A stretch of 64,000 bases of DNA. It comes from an uncultured Marinobacter sp. (GTDB lineage Bacteria; Pseudomonadota; Gammaproteobacteria; Pseudomonadales; Oleiphilaceae). The stretch spans positions 62,001 to 126,000 of the forward strand of contig NZ_CAJXKQ010000002.1 of assembly GCF_913055835.1 (NCBI RefSeq), written 5' to 3'. Of this stretch, positions 9,243 to 17,837 are shown piece after piece (position 1 is the first letter of the stretch; each line of letters begins with the position of its first letter). The translations under genes and the position numbers were made by a program. The notes below the pieces were generated by a model, which was given only the letters and a program-made list of their open reading frames with translations, did no database searches and was not told where the DNA came from.

Positions 9243-9788
9243 ATGCCAAAGAAGTTCATGAAACGCTATCTGCCCTCACCAGAGAAGGTGCAAGCGATGC
9301 AGTCGCTGAGCTTTCTGGGCGATATTCTTCATGAGCCAAACCTCTGGCACATCAACCGTCACTGTGTCGCCAGGGCCTTTCTCGTCGGCATCTGGTTCTG
9401 CTTTATTCCCATGCCTTTCCAGATGCTCGCAGCAGCTTTTTTTGCTATCTGGTTCAATGCCAATTTGCCACTGTCGGTTGTTCTGGTCTGGATCAGTAAC
9501 CCGGTAACCATGCCGCCAATGTTCTATTTCAACTACAAGATCGGCGCCTGGGTCCTGGACCGCCCTGTCCTGAGTTTTGAATTTGAACTGTCCTGGTCCT
9601 GGATCAGCGAGCGGCTGCTGGATATCGGTATTCCCCTCTATCTCGGGTCCCTGGTGGTTGCCACCGTGTCCGCTTGCCTGGCCTATCTGATCATCCAGTA
9701 TCTCTGGCGCAGGAAAATCCGCTCCGACTGGCAGGTGCGGCGCACTGCAAGACTCAGGCGCCGTCGGGCGGCTGATCAGACTTCCTGA
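9243..9788 (+). CDS. DUF2062 domain inner-membrane protein
   Basis: This 181-aa protein belongs to the DUF2062 family. Its family-typical central region includes RAFLVGIWFCFIPMPFQM (about residues 43-60), the SNPVTMPPMFYFNYKIG motif, and a last hydrophobic segment near residues 137-160. The C-terminus is rich in Arg. Two to three membrane helices are likely. The function is unknown. The gene lies between comEC and the lol genes, as in Pseudomonas (PA2985). Its 3' end overlaps that of lolD by 13 bp in convergent orientation. Confidence 0.85.
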   Translation: MPKKFMKRYLPSPEKVQAMQSLSFLGDILHEPNLWHINRHCVARAFLVGIWFCFIPMPFQMLAAAFFAIWFNANLPLSVVLVWISNPVTMPPMFYFNYKIGAWVLDRPVLSFEFELSWSWISERLLDIGIPLYLGSLVVATVSACLAYLIIQYLWRRKIRSDWQVRRTARLRRRRAADQTS

Positions 9789-10486
9789 ATCAACCGGCCC
9801 TGCTCAAGCCGCATGACCCGCCCCAGGCTTCGGGCCATTTTCATATCATGGGTTACCATCACAAAGGCAATGCCCAACTGATCCCTGAGGGACTCGATGA
9901 GTGCCTGGACGCCTTCGCCGGTGTGCTCATCCAGGTTTCCGGTCGGCTCATCCATCAGCACGCAGTCCGGCTCATTGACCAACGCACGCGCTATAGCCAC
10001 CCGCTGACGCTCACCGCCAGAGAGCTCGCCAGGCTTGTGATCCAGCCGTTCGGCAAGACCCACTCGTTCCAGCAAACTGCTTGCCTTGTCTCGCGATTTG
10101 GATACCGCCATACCACCCAGGGCACAGGGCATCATGACGTTCTCAAGCGCGGTAAATTCCGGCAACAGGTGGTGAAACTGATAGACAAAGCCCAGATGGG
10201 CGTTGCGGAACCGCGCCCGCCGAGCTTCAGAGAGCCGATGAATGTCCTCACCGCAGATAGAGATCTGGCCGGACGACGGCTTGTCGAGCCCGCCCAGAAG
10301 GTTCAGCAAGGTGGTTTTCCCCGCACCGCTGCTGCCAACGATGGCAACGGTCTCACCCTGGGCAACTTCCAGTGAGATGTCTGAAAAAATGGTCAGCTTT
10401 CCGGGGCCCTCATTGTAGGTCCGGGTCACCTGGCGACAGTCGATCACCGGGGCAGAATGCGCCATAGCCGAATATTCCTTACTCAT
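9776..10486 (-). CDS. lolD: Lipoprotein-releasing system ATP-binding protein LolD
   Basis: LolD is the ATPase that drives release of outer-membrane lipoproteins from the inner membrane to LolA. The 236-aa protein has Walker A GSSGAGKTT, the LolD-specific QFHHLLPEFTALENVMMP region, signature LSGGERQRVAIARALV, Walker B CVLMDEPTGNLD and the His in VTHDMKMA. Its ATG at 10486 lies 8 bp inside the end of the permease gene. In Pseudomonas lolE follows; here the next gene downstream is the convergent DUF2062 gene, so no second permease is present in the locus. Confidence 0.95.
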   Translation of the reverse strand: MSKEYSAMAHSAPVIDCRQVTRTYNEGPGKLTIFSDISLEVAQGETVAIVGSSGAGKTTLLNLLGGLDKPSSGQISICGEDIHRLSEARRARFRNAHLGFVYQFHHLLPEFTALENVMMPCALGGMAVSKSRDKASSLLERVGLAERLDHKPGELSGGERQRVAIARALVNEPDCVLMDEPTGNLDEHTGEGVQALIESLRDQLGIAFVMVTHDMKMARSLGRVMRLEQGRLIQEV

Positions 10487-11720
10487 AGCGAAGCGCCTCC
10501 GCCGGATCTACCCTGGAGGCCCGCCAGGCCGGGTAAATGGTTGCCAACAAGCTCATGGCAAGGCCGGCGCCGCTGATTATGAAAACGTCCTGCCATTGCA
10601 GCTGGGACGGCAGGTAGCTGATAAAGTAGACATCTGCGCTGAGGAACTGATGCCCAAGCGCACCCTCAAGCCAGGAGATAAAGGCACTGATATTGAGTGC
10701 TCCGAAGACACCCAGCGCGGTGCCGACGATGGTTCCGAAGATACCAATAACCGCCCCCTGAACGATAAAGATGCGCATGATCCGCCCCGGCGTCGCTCCC
10801 ATGGTTCTAAGGATCGCGATGTCACCGGTTTTATCAGTGACAACCATCACCAGAGTGGAAACGATATTAAAGGCCGCCACAGCGACGATAAACATCAGAA
10901 GCAGGCCGATCATGGTTTTCTCCATGCGGATGGCCTGGAACAGATTGCCGTGGGTGCGGGTCCAGTCGGATACGTAGTAGCGCCCGCCCAGGGCCTCAGC
11001 GGCCTGCTGCGACACCTTGGGTGCGGCGAACAGGTCATCCACGAGCAGGCGGACGCCTTCAGCCTTACCCCCGGTGCGCATGAGCTTGGCGGCATCATCC
11101 ATGTGGATCAGGGTGTAGTTGCCATCCAGTTCAGCCCCGACACTGAATATGCCCTTGACGGTGAAACGCTTGAGCCTCGGGAGCACCCCTGCTGGCGTCA
11201 CCGAGGCTTCAGGCAGCACCACGGTCACCTTGTCACCCACCTGCAGACGCAGGCTGGCCGCCATCAGGCGACCGATAATGATGCCAAACTCGCCGGACAC
11301 CAGATCATCCAACCCACCTTCGATCATATGATTCTCGATGATCGAAACCGTGCGTTCTTCTTCCGGCAGAATGCCGTTAAGCATAACGCCACGAACATTC
11401 CCGCCGCCGGTGACCATACCCTGCCCCTGAATGAAAGGAGCCGCAGCCAGCACACGTGGATGCTCCTGCACCCGTGCATCAACCGATTGCCAATCGTCCA
11501 GGGGCCCCGCGCCCTGTATTGTGGCGTGGGGCACCATCCCGAGAATCCTCTGCTTGAGTTCCCGGTCGAAGCCGTTCATGACGGACAGTACGATGATCAG
11601 TACCGCCACGCCCAGCATCAGCCCGATCATCGAGGTCAGGGATATGAAGGAAATGAAGTGATTGCGGCGCTTGGCGGCCGTGTATCGCAAGCCAATGTAA
11701 AACGATAAGGGTCTGAACAT
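10479..11720 (-). CDS. lolC: Lipoprotein-releasing permease, LolC/LolE (possibly LolF) type
   Basis: The 413-aa product is an inner-membrane permease of the LolC/E family. It has one N-terminal helix (about residues 28-50, containing LGVAVLIIVLSVMNGF), a large periplasmic domain, and three C-terminal helices including GLLLMFIVAVAAFN. A MacB-like FtsX domain closes the protein. The start at 11720 (MFRPLSFYIGLRY) matches the family N-terminus; the frame stays open for 24 more codons. It is coupled to lolD. Because only one permease gene is present here, it may work as a homodimer (LolF-type LolDF), or a second permease may be encoded elsewhere. Confidence 0.9.
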   Translation of the reverse strand: MFRPLSFYIGLRYTAAKRRNHFISFISLTSMIGLMLGVAVLIIVLSVMNGFDRELKQRILGMVPHATIQGAGPLDDWQSVDARVQEHPRVLAAAPFIQGQGMVTGGGNVRGVMLNGILPEEERTVSIIENHMIEGGLDDLVSGEFGIIIGRLMAASLRLQVGDKVTVVLPEASVTPAGVLPRLKRFTVKGIFSVGAELDGNYTLIHMDDAAKLMRTGGKAEGVRLLVDDLFAAPKVSQQAAEALGGRYYVSDWTRTHGNLFQAIRMEKTMIGLLLMFIVAVAAFNIVSTLVMVVTDKTGDIAILRTMGATPGRIMRIFIVQGAVIGIFGTIVGTALGVFGALNISAFISWLEGALGHQFLSADVYFISYLPSQLQWQDVFIISGAGLAMSLLATIYPAWRASRVDPAEALRYE

Positions 11721-11849
11721 GAAGAGGTGCCTGTTGCTACCTTCAGGTCTGTCGTGGTCTGGTTTTCCCGAGTACCTTCTACCTTCCAGCACGGAGGGAA
11801 ACTGCTAAACTGTTCTGTACCAATAAAAATTCAGCTTTCCGGAGCCGCG

Positions 11850-12437
11850 ATGCAGTCGTCCGACATCCCAAACGAACCGGTGGACTATTCACCCGAACGC
11901 CGGGACTTTTACCGCATTGAAGACCGGATCGGCCTGGAGATCCGCAAGCTGGCACCCGACACCCCAATGGACGGGAATGCCTTCGATGGTGACCACCTTG
12001 AAAGCCTGAAAGCTGAATTCAGGCGGTTGGACCAGGACGTAAAATCCCAGCTTGCCAGCCTAGCCGAGAGAGACCGGCTGCTAACCGGGCTGATCAAGTC
12101 CCTGAACGGCAAGCTGGACACGCTTGCGCGCATTATGGCCTTTGAGCAAAATCCGTTGCAACCTGAGGACTGGCAGGAAGTAACCCTCAGCGAAGGCGGC
12201 CTCTCCTTCTCCAGCAGCACCCCCGCCTGGCAACCCGGAGACCGGGCCGCTGTCCGGATGACCCTCCCGCCCGAACTTTTCCAACCACAGGCGATTGCCC
12301 GGGTTCTCGAGGTACACCCTGATTCCTCAGGCGGAGCAAGGGTTCACACGGAATTTGCCAGGATTGATGACGGAGATCGCCAACAAATCGCACGGCATGT
12401 GATGCGGTGGCAGATTCGACAGCGACAAAAAGAGTAG
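11850..12437 (+). CDS. PilZ-like domain protein
   Basis: The 195-aa product has an N-terminal YRIEDRIGLEI stretch, a heptad-rich helical part (about residues 48-100), and a C-terminal beta-rich half with VTLSEGGLSFSS and HTEFARIDDGDRQQI. This arrangement is found in PilZ-type proteins of Pseudomonas and Marinobacter. The canonical c-di-GMP motif RxxxR plus (D/N)xSxxG is only partly kept (TLSEGG), so nucleotide binding is uncertain. The ATG at 11850 is chosen over a start 41 codons upstream because it precedes the conserved region and lies outside the divergent lolC promoter region. Confidence 0.7.
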   Translation: MQSSDIPNEPVDYSPERRDFYRIEDRIGLEIRKLAPDTPMDGNAFDGDHLESLKAEFRRLDQDVKSQLASLAERDRLLTGLIKSLNGKLDTLARIMAFEQNPLQPEDWQEVTLSEGGLSFSSSTPAWQPGDRAAVRMTLPPELFQPQAIARVLEVHPDSSGGARVHTEFARIDDGDRQQIARHVMRWQIRQRQKE

Positions 12438-12461
12438 ACTGGGGAAAAACGGGTGACTTTT

Positions 12462-12470
12462 GCTAGTCTT
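12462..12470 (+). promoter_or_regulatory. Possible extended -10 promoter for the gene at 12533
   Basis: The sequence TGCTAGTCT (12461-12469) fits an extended -10 element (TGnTAnnnT), 64 bp before the small exported-protein gene. No good -35 hexamer stands 17 bp upstream, as expected for an extended -10 or a sigma-S-type promoter. A very similar string, TGCTAGTCTT, lies before the gene at 30183. Confidence 0.3.
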
Positions 12471-12532
12471 TTTCGGATATTACGCTTTATCCATGTCCTT
12501 CCGAGGACGCCAGTTTTCACGGAGACCCATCA

Positions 12533-12835
12533 ATGAGAAAACAATCTACCCTGTTCGGTGCACTGGCAGTGACTGCCACACTGGCCTTTTTCCAGATGAC
12601 GTCCGCGGTAGCTGAAGAAGTTCGGGTGCCGGTTGGTGCCCAGGCCGATCGCGATCAGGCCAGCTTTCCGGGCTCCGGTATGAGCCAGTCCTCAGTCCGC
12701 GCATCCTGGGGCGCGCCCATGGAGATTCAGGGCCCGGTAGGCCAGCCACCGATCACCCAATGGCATTACCAGAACTTTGTCGTTTATTTCGAAGGCGACC
12801 GGGTTATCCATACCGTTCTCAAGCATAATCGCTGA
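12533..12835 (+). CDS. Small exported protein of unknown function
   Basis: This is a 100-aa protein with a clear signal peptide: MRKQ, a hydrophobic stretch at residues 8-26 and a likely cleavage after AVAEE or SAVA. The mature part is about 72 residues. It contains GMSQSSVRASWGAP and ITQWHYQNFVVYFEGDRVIHTV, which resembles the small SmpA/BamE-like fold region, where a short helix is followed by a strand carrying W-x-Y. I do not recognise a specific function. It has its own promoter-like element and a terminator overlapping its stop codon, so it is probably a single-gene transcript. Confidence 0.75.
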   Translation: MRKQSTLFGALAVTATLAFFQMTSAVAEEVRVPVGAQADRDQASFPGSGMSQSSVRASWGAPMEIQGPVGQPPITQWHYQNFVVYFEGDRVIHTVLKHNR

Positions 12836-12852
12836 AGGCCCGAGGGGCCTTT
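12835..12852 (+). terminator. Terminator after the small exported-protein gene
   Basis: A perfect 7-bp stem AAGGCCC/GGGCCTT with a 3-nt loop (12835-12841/12845-12851) begins on the last base of the stop codon and is followed by TTCC. The stem is good but the T-run is short, so it is a moderate-strength candidate intrinsic terminator. Confidence 0.5.
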
Positions 12853-12879
12853 CCAGGTCGGAAATTCCCTTCTCATGTC

Positions 12880-12908
12880 CTGACGTTCAACCAATCGTTG
12901 GTTAGAAT
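12880..12908 (+). promoter_or_regulatory. agu promoter with palindromic operator in the spacer
   Basis: A -35-like CTGACG (12880-12885) and a -10-like TAGAAT (12903-12908) are separated by exactly 17 bp. Inside the spacer is a perfect palindrome AACCAA-TCG-TTGGTT (12889-12903) that abuts the -10 box, a classic repressor position. Transcription would begin near 12915, which supports GTG 12937 as the aguA start. In Pseudomonas aguBA is controlled by the TetR-family AguR; no such gene is adjacent here. Confidence 0.45.
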
Positions 12909-12936
12909 GGCGTCTTTTATGATTCAAGGTGACGTA

Positions 12937-13986
12937 GTGACAACCAAACGAGTGTTGCCCCCGGAATGGGCCCCCCAAAGCGCCGTAATGCTGACCTGGC
13001 CCCATCCGGGAACCGACTGGGCAGGCCTGATCAAGGAGGTGGAGCCAGTCTTCGAGAACATCGCGAAAGCCGTTCTCCGATACGAACATGTGGTTATCAG
13101 TTGTGAACACGTCGCCCGTCTGCAGGAGCTGGAACGGGACCTGAACCGCTTCGCCGAGCAAAGCGGTTTCCCTGGCCGTGTGAAGGCGGTTCCTGCGCCA
13201 GCAAACGATACCTGGGCAAGGGACCATGGGCCGATCACTATACTGAGTGACGACAAGCCCACACTTCTGGATTTCCGGTTCAACGCCTGGGGCGGAAAGT
13301 TCCCCTCGGAAAAAGACGACGCATTGAACAATCATCTGCTCAATGCCGGTGTCTTTGGCACCACCGCGATGCAACAGGTGGACTTCGTGCTGGAGGGCGG
13401 TTCCTTTGAATCGGATGGCCGGGGCACCCTGCTGACCACCTCTGAATGTCTGCTGACGCCGACCCGAAACCCGGCCATGGATCGGACAGCCATTGAGCAG
13501 CTGCTCTCAGAGGTATTGGGCGTGAGCCGGATTCTCTGGCTCAATCATGGCTACCTTGCCGGAGACGACACCGACAGCCATATTGATACCCTGGCCCGAT
13601 TCTGCGCGCCGGATCATATCTGTTATGTGGCTTGTCCCAATGTGGCCGATGAACACTACAGTGCGCTTGCGGCAATGGAAGAAGAGCTCCAGGAATTCCG
13701 TCAGGCCGACGGCTCCCCTTACAAACTGACGCCTCTGCCCTGGCCAGACGCCATCTACGACCAGGACGGTGAGCGCCTGCCCGCCACCTACGCAAACTTC
13801 CTGATCATCAACGATGCGGTGTTGCTGCCCGTGTATGGCGTGCCACAGGATGAAGACGCCATCCTTGTCATGAAAGACATTTTCCCGAGCCGGGAGATAG
13901 TGCCCATTGATTGCCGGCCCTTGATTTACCAGCATGGCAGCCTCCACTGTGTGACCATGCAAATCCCAGCCGGAGTAGTCAGTTGA
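12937..13986 (+). CDS. aguA: Agmatine deiminase AguA
   Basis: AguA converts agmatine to N-carbamoylputrescine and ammonia. The 349-aa product starts with RVLPPEWAPQSAVMLTWPH. It also has the guanidine-group-modifying motifs NDTWARDHGP, VLEGGSFESDG and HGYLAGDDTDSHIDTLARF, and ends with the catalytic Cys region HGSLHCVTMQIP. The start chosen is GTG 12937, which follows AAGGTGA with 4-nt spacing; upstream in-frame ATGs (12898, 12907, 12919) lie at or before the predicted transcription start. It overlaps aguB by ATGA coupling. Confidence 0.93.
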   Translation: MTTKRVLPPEWAPQSAVMLTWPHPGTDWAGLIKEVEPVFENIAKAVLRYEHVVISCEHVARLQELERDLNRFAEQSGFPGRVKAVPAPANDTWARDHGPITILSDDKPTLLDFRFNAWGGKFPSEKDDALNNHLLNAGVFGTTAMQQVDFVLEGGSFESDGRGTLLTTSECLLTPTRNPAMDRTAIEQLLSEVLGVSRILWLNHGYLAGDDTDSHIDTLARFCAPDHICYVACPNVADEHYSALAAMEEELQEFRQADGSPYKLTPLPWPDAIYDQDGERLPATYANFLIINDAVLLPVYGVPQDEDAILVMKDIFPSREIVPIDCRPLIYQHGSLHCVTMQIPAGVVS

Positions 13987-14909
13987 TGAGCAGTGAATCG
14001 CGCAAAAACCAGATCAACATAGCCGCCATACAGCAGGCCTGCAGCAGTGATAAGACCGCCAGCCTCGCCGTTACCGAGAAACTGGTCCGCGAAGCCGCGG
14101 CCGGCGGTGCAGATCTGGTTATTCTCCAGGAACTCCACGCCACTCTGTATTTCTGCCAGACCGAAGACACCTCGGTTTTCGACCTGGCCGAGCCGATTCC
14201 CGGCCCCACCAGCCAGCGCCTGTCGGATCTGGCCCGCGAACTGGGCATAGTGCTGGTTGGTTCCATTTTTGAGCGGCGCATGAATGGCGTGTATCACAAT
14301 ACCGCCGTCGTCTTAGAAACAGACGGCTCCATCGCAGGCCTTTACCGGAAGATGCACATTCCGGACGACCCAGGTTTCTACGAAAAATTCTACTTTACGC
14401 CCGGCGACGCCCAGTTCAATGACGGCCACAGCGGTTTCACGCCCATTGACACATCCGTTGGCAGACTCGGCGTGCTGGTATGCTGGGACCAGTGGTACCC
14501 CGAAGCCGCCCGGCTGATGGCACTCGCCGGCGCGGAGATGCTCATATACCCCACTGCTATCGGCTGGGATGTAACGGATGACCCGGACGAGCAGGCACGC
14601 CAACTGGACGCCTGGGTCACCGTACAGCGGGGCCATGCGGTTGCCAATAACCTACCGGTAGTGGCACCCAACCGGGTCGGCACCGAACCGGACCCCTCCG
14701 GACACAGCGATGGCATTCGTTTCTGGGGCAACAGTTTTATCTGTGGCCCCCAGGGCGAGTTTCTGGCCCGTGGCGATGACAACTCCGAGTGCATTCTGGC
14801 TGTCACCCTGGATCGCAACCGCAGTGAATCGGTTCGCCGTATCTGGCCGTATTTGAGAGACCGCCGAATAGACGCCTACGGCGACATTCTCAAACGCGTA
14901 AGGGACTGA
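13986..14909 (+). CDS. aguB: N-carbamoylputrescine amidohydrolase AguB
   Basis: AguB hydrolyses N-carbamoylputrescine to putrescine, CO2 and ammonia, completing the agmatine route to polyamines started by AguA. The 307-aa nitrilase-superfamily protein has the catalytic Glu in VILQELH, the Lys in LYRKMHIPDDPGFYEKFYF and the Cys in GVLVCWDQWYPEAARLM. The GFYEKFYF segment is typical of AguB rather than of other nitrilases. Its ATG at 13986 sits inside the aguA stop (TGATGA), so the two genes are translationally coupled. Confidence 0.94.
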   Translation: MSSESRKNQINIAAIQQACSSDKTASLAVTEKLVREAAAGGADLVILQELHATLYFCQTEDTSVFDLAEPIPGPTSQRLSDLARELGIVLVGSIFERRMNGVYHNTAVVLETDGSIAGLYRKMHIPDDPGFYEKFYFTPGDAQFNDGHSGFTPIDTSVGRLGVLVCWDQWYPEAARLMALAGAEMLIYPTAIGWDVTDDPDEQARQLDAWVTVQRGHAVANNLPVVAPNRVGTEPDPSGHSDGIRFWGNSFICGPQGEFLARGDDNSECILAVTLDRNRSESVRRIWPYLRDRRIDAYGDILKRVRD

Positions 14910-14916
14910 GCCCGGA

Positions 14917-15828
14917 ATGAAAAAACTGGTCGATACCGTAGTCAGTGAACTGAACCAGATACTCCTGGGCAAAGACCAGCAGGTGCGCCTGGCCCTCTGC
15001 GGGCTCCTGGCCAGGGGCCACCTGCTGATCGAAGACATTCCCGGCATGGGCAAGACCACCCTCTCCCATGCCCTGGCCAAAGTCATGGGACTCAGCTACC
15101 AGCGTATCCAGTTCACCAACGACCTGCTTCCCGCGGATGTGCTTGGTTACTCCATGTACGATAAACAGGCGGGCAGCCTGGTATTTCATCCGGGGCCGAT
15201 TTTTGCCCAGGTGGTGCTGGCAGATGAAATAAACCGGGCATCACCGCGCACGCAAAGCGCCCTGCTCGAAGCCATGGAAGAGCGGCAGGTGTCCATCGAG
15301 GGAGAGACCCGGCCACTGCCCCACCCCTTCTTTGTAATTGCCACCCAGAATCCCATCGAACAGGGTGGTACCTACCCCCTGCCCGAATCCCAGCTGGACA
15401 GGTTCCTTATGCGCCTTCGGCTGGGCTATCCGGACCCACGGGCCGAAAGGGAACTGCTGGAGGGCGAAGACCGTCGCACCATGACGGAAAAACTCCCCAC
15501 GCTGCTCTCCCAGGCCGATCTGAAAACCTTGCAGGAAGGCGTAACCCGGATTACCGCCAGCCCGGCGCTTCTTGATTACGTACAAAGATTGCTGGAACAG
15601 AGCCGGAGAATGCCCGGCCTTCTATACGGGCTTTCACCCCGGGCGGGACTGGGGCTGGTACGGGCCGCCAAGGCCTGGGCCCTGATGGAGGGCCGTCATC
15701 ACGTGCTACCGGATGACATCCAGGCGGTCTTTCCCGCCGTGGCAGCCCACCGCCTCGAACAGGGAGAATCCGGCAAAAGTGCTGAAAGGGTTCGCCAGTT
15801 GCTGGCAACCGTTTCCGTGCTTGAGTAA
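14917..15828 (+). CDS. MoxR family AAA+ ATPase
   Basis: The 303-aa protein is a MoxR-type AAA+ ATPase with Walker A IEDIPGMGKTTLSH (about residues 36-49), Walker B VVLADEINRASPRTQSALLEAMEE, sensor 1 FFVIATQNPIEQGGTYPLPE and the C-terminal lid with GLSPRAGLGLVRAAKA. Such ATPases usually act as chaperones for metalloenzyme or VWA-protein assembly and sit beside DUF58 and VWA genes. Here it stands alone, 7 bp after aguB and followed by trxB, so its client is unknown. Confidence 0.9.
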   Translation: MKKLVDTVVSELNQILLGKDQQVRLALCGLLARGHLLIEDIPGMGKTTLSHALAKVMGLSYQRIQFTNDLLPADVLGYSMYDKQAGSLVFHPGPIFAQVVLADEINRASPRTQSALLEAMEERQVSIEGETRPLPHPFFVIATQNPIEQGGTYPLPESQLDRFLMRLRLGYPDPRAERELLEGEDRRTMTEKLPTLLSQADLKTLQEGVTRITASPALLDYVQRLLEQSRRMPGLLYGLSPRAGLGLVRAAKAWALMEGRHHVLPDDIQAVFPAVAAHRLEQGESGKSAERVRQLLATVSVLE

Positions 15829-15924
15829 ATAGCAAGGTTTTATAAGCGGAATTGGCCAAAACGAATGGCAGACCGCGCCTTTCATGTTAGCCTTTGCTCC
15901 TTTCCCCGAAGCGTCTGGCCCTGA

Positions 15925-16923
<999 letters not shown>

Positions 16924-16969
16924 TTGTGCTTGAGTAAAGAAAAGGAACGCGAACTCAAAAGTTTGCGAA

Positions 16970-17074
16970 GGCCGGTGGGAGCCGCCTTCTGAAACTGTGC
17001 GGAGCCATGGATGGCGGAGCCAAGCGTACAAGGACGTATTCACAGCGTGTTTCAGAAGGCGGCTCTCACCGGCC
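16970..17074. repeat. REP/BIME-like inverted-repeat element
   Basis: Two 26-bp arms, 16970-16995 and 17049-17074, are inverted copies differing at one position (GGCCGGTGGGAGCCGCCTTC / GAAGGCGGCTCTCACCGGCC in the core). They flank a 53-bp centre that contains GCCATGGATGGC and a shorter CTGTG/CACAG stem. The whole can fold into one long hairpin. Its layout is that of dispersed intergenic palindromic elements known from Pseudomonas and Marinobacter. It also opens misleading reading frames on both strands, including the false N-terminal extension of aat. Confidence 0.8.
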
Positions 17075-17123
17075 GGTACTCTGTAGAATAGAACCGAAAC
17101 ATTGCAGTAATTGCCGGAGAAGG

Positions 17124-17837
17124 ATGACCTCACTACCCTGGCTAGACCCGGACCAACTCTGGTTCCCCCCCGCCAACGAAGCCCTGGACGACCCGGACGG
17201 CCTACTTGCCCTCGGCGGAGACCTGTCCACAGAGCGCCTCATCCTGGCCTACCGGAACGGCATCTTCCCCTGGTACAGCGACGACCAACCCATCCTGTGG
17301 TGGTCGCCAAACCCGAGATGCGTCCTCTTTCCAGACGAAATCCACGTGTCCCGCAGCCTGCGCCGCACCCTGAACCAGCAGCGTTTCCAGGTAACCGCCG
17401 ACAAACACTTCGGACGGATTATCCGCCTTTGCGCCTCAACCCGGGCCGAAGGCACCTGGATTACCGAAGAGATGATCGCCAGCTACTCAGAGCTCCACCG
17501 CATGGGTGTCGCCCACTCCATCGAGATCTGGAACCAGCGTGGCGAACTGGCCGGTGGCATGTACGGACTGGCGATTGGCCGGTGCTTTTTCGGAGAATCC
17601 ATGTTTTCCCTGGAAACCAACGCGTCCAAGGTTCTCATGGTGCACCTGGCGCACCAGTTACAGCTCTGGGGTTACCGGATCATGGATTGCCAGGTGGAAA
17701 GCCGGCACCTTCTGACCATGGGCGCACGGACTATTCCACGGGAAGAGTTTTTATCTATACTCAGGATGAGCATCGACCAGAAACCGGATCAGACCGACTG
17801 GACCTTCCGATGGCGTTGGCCCGGGCCGGAGGAGTGA
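17124..17837 (+). CDS. aat: Leucyl/phenylalanyl-tRNA--protein transferase
   Basis: Aat adds Leu or Phe from charged tRNA to proteins with N-terminal Lys or Arg, creating N-degrons. The 237-aa protein has PPANEALDDPDGLLALGGDL, FPWYSDDQPILWWSPNPR and GGMYGLAIGRCFFGESMFS, all hallmark motifs. The ATG at 17124 follows GGAGAAGG directly upstream and is the family start. An in-frame extension to 17007 runs through the repeat element and is not real. It abuts bpt with no gap, and ClpS and ClpA, which consume the tagged proteins, are encoded nearby. Confidence 0.95.
   Translation: MTSLPWLDPDQLWFPPANEALDDPDGLLALGGDLSTERLILAYRNGIFPWYSDDQPILWWSPNPRCVLFPDEIHVSRSLRRTLNQQRFQVTADKHFGRIIRLCASTRAEGTWITEEMIASYSELHRMGVAHSIEIWNQRGELAGGMYGLAIGRCFFGESMFSLETNASKVLMVHLAHQLQLWGYRIMDCQVESRHLLTMGARTIPREEFLSILRMSIDQKPDQTDWTFRWRWPGPEE

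Noticed and set aside
10596..11708. A 370-codon plus-strand frame opposite the Lol permease gene
   Set aside because: Antisense shadow of a conserved gene; no ribosome-binding site or domain.
17007..17123. N-terminal extension of aat
   Set aside because: It is translated from the inverted-repeat element; the family start with a strong ribosome-binding site is at 17124.
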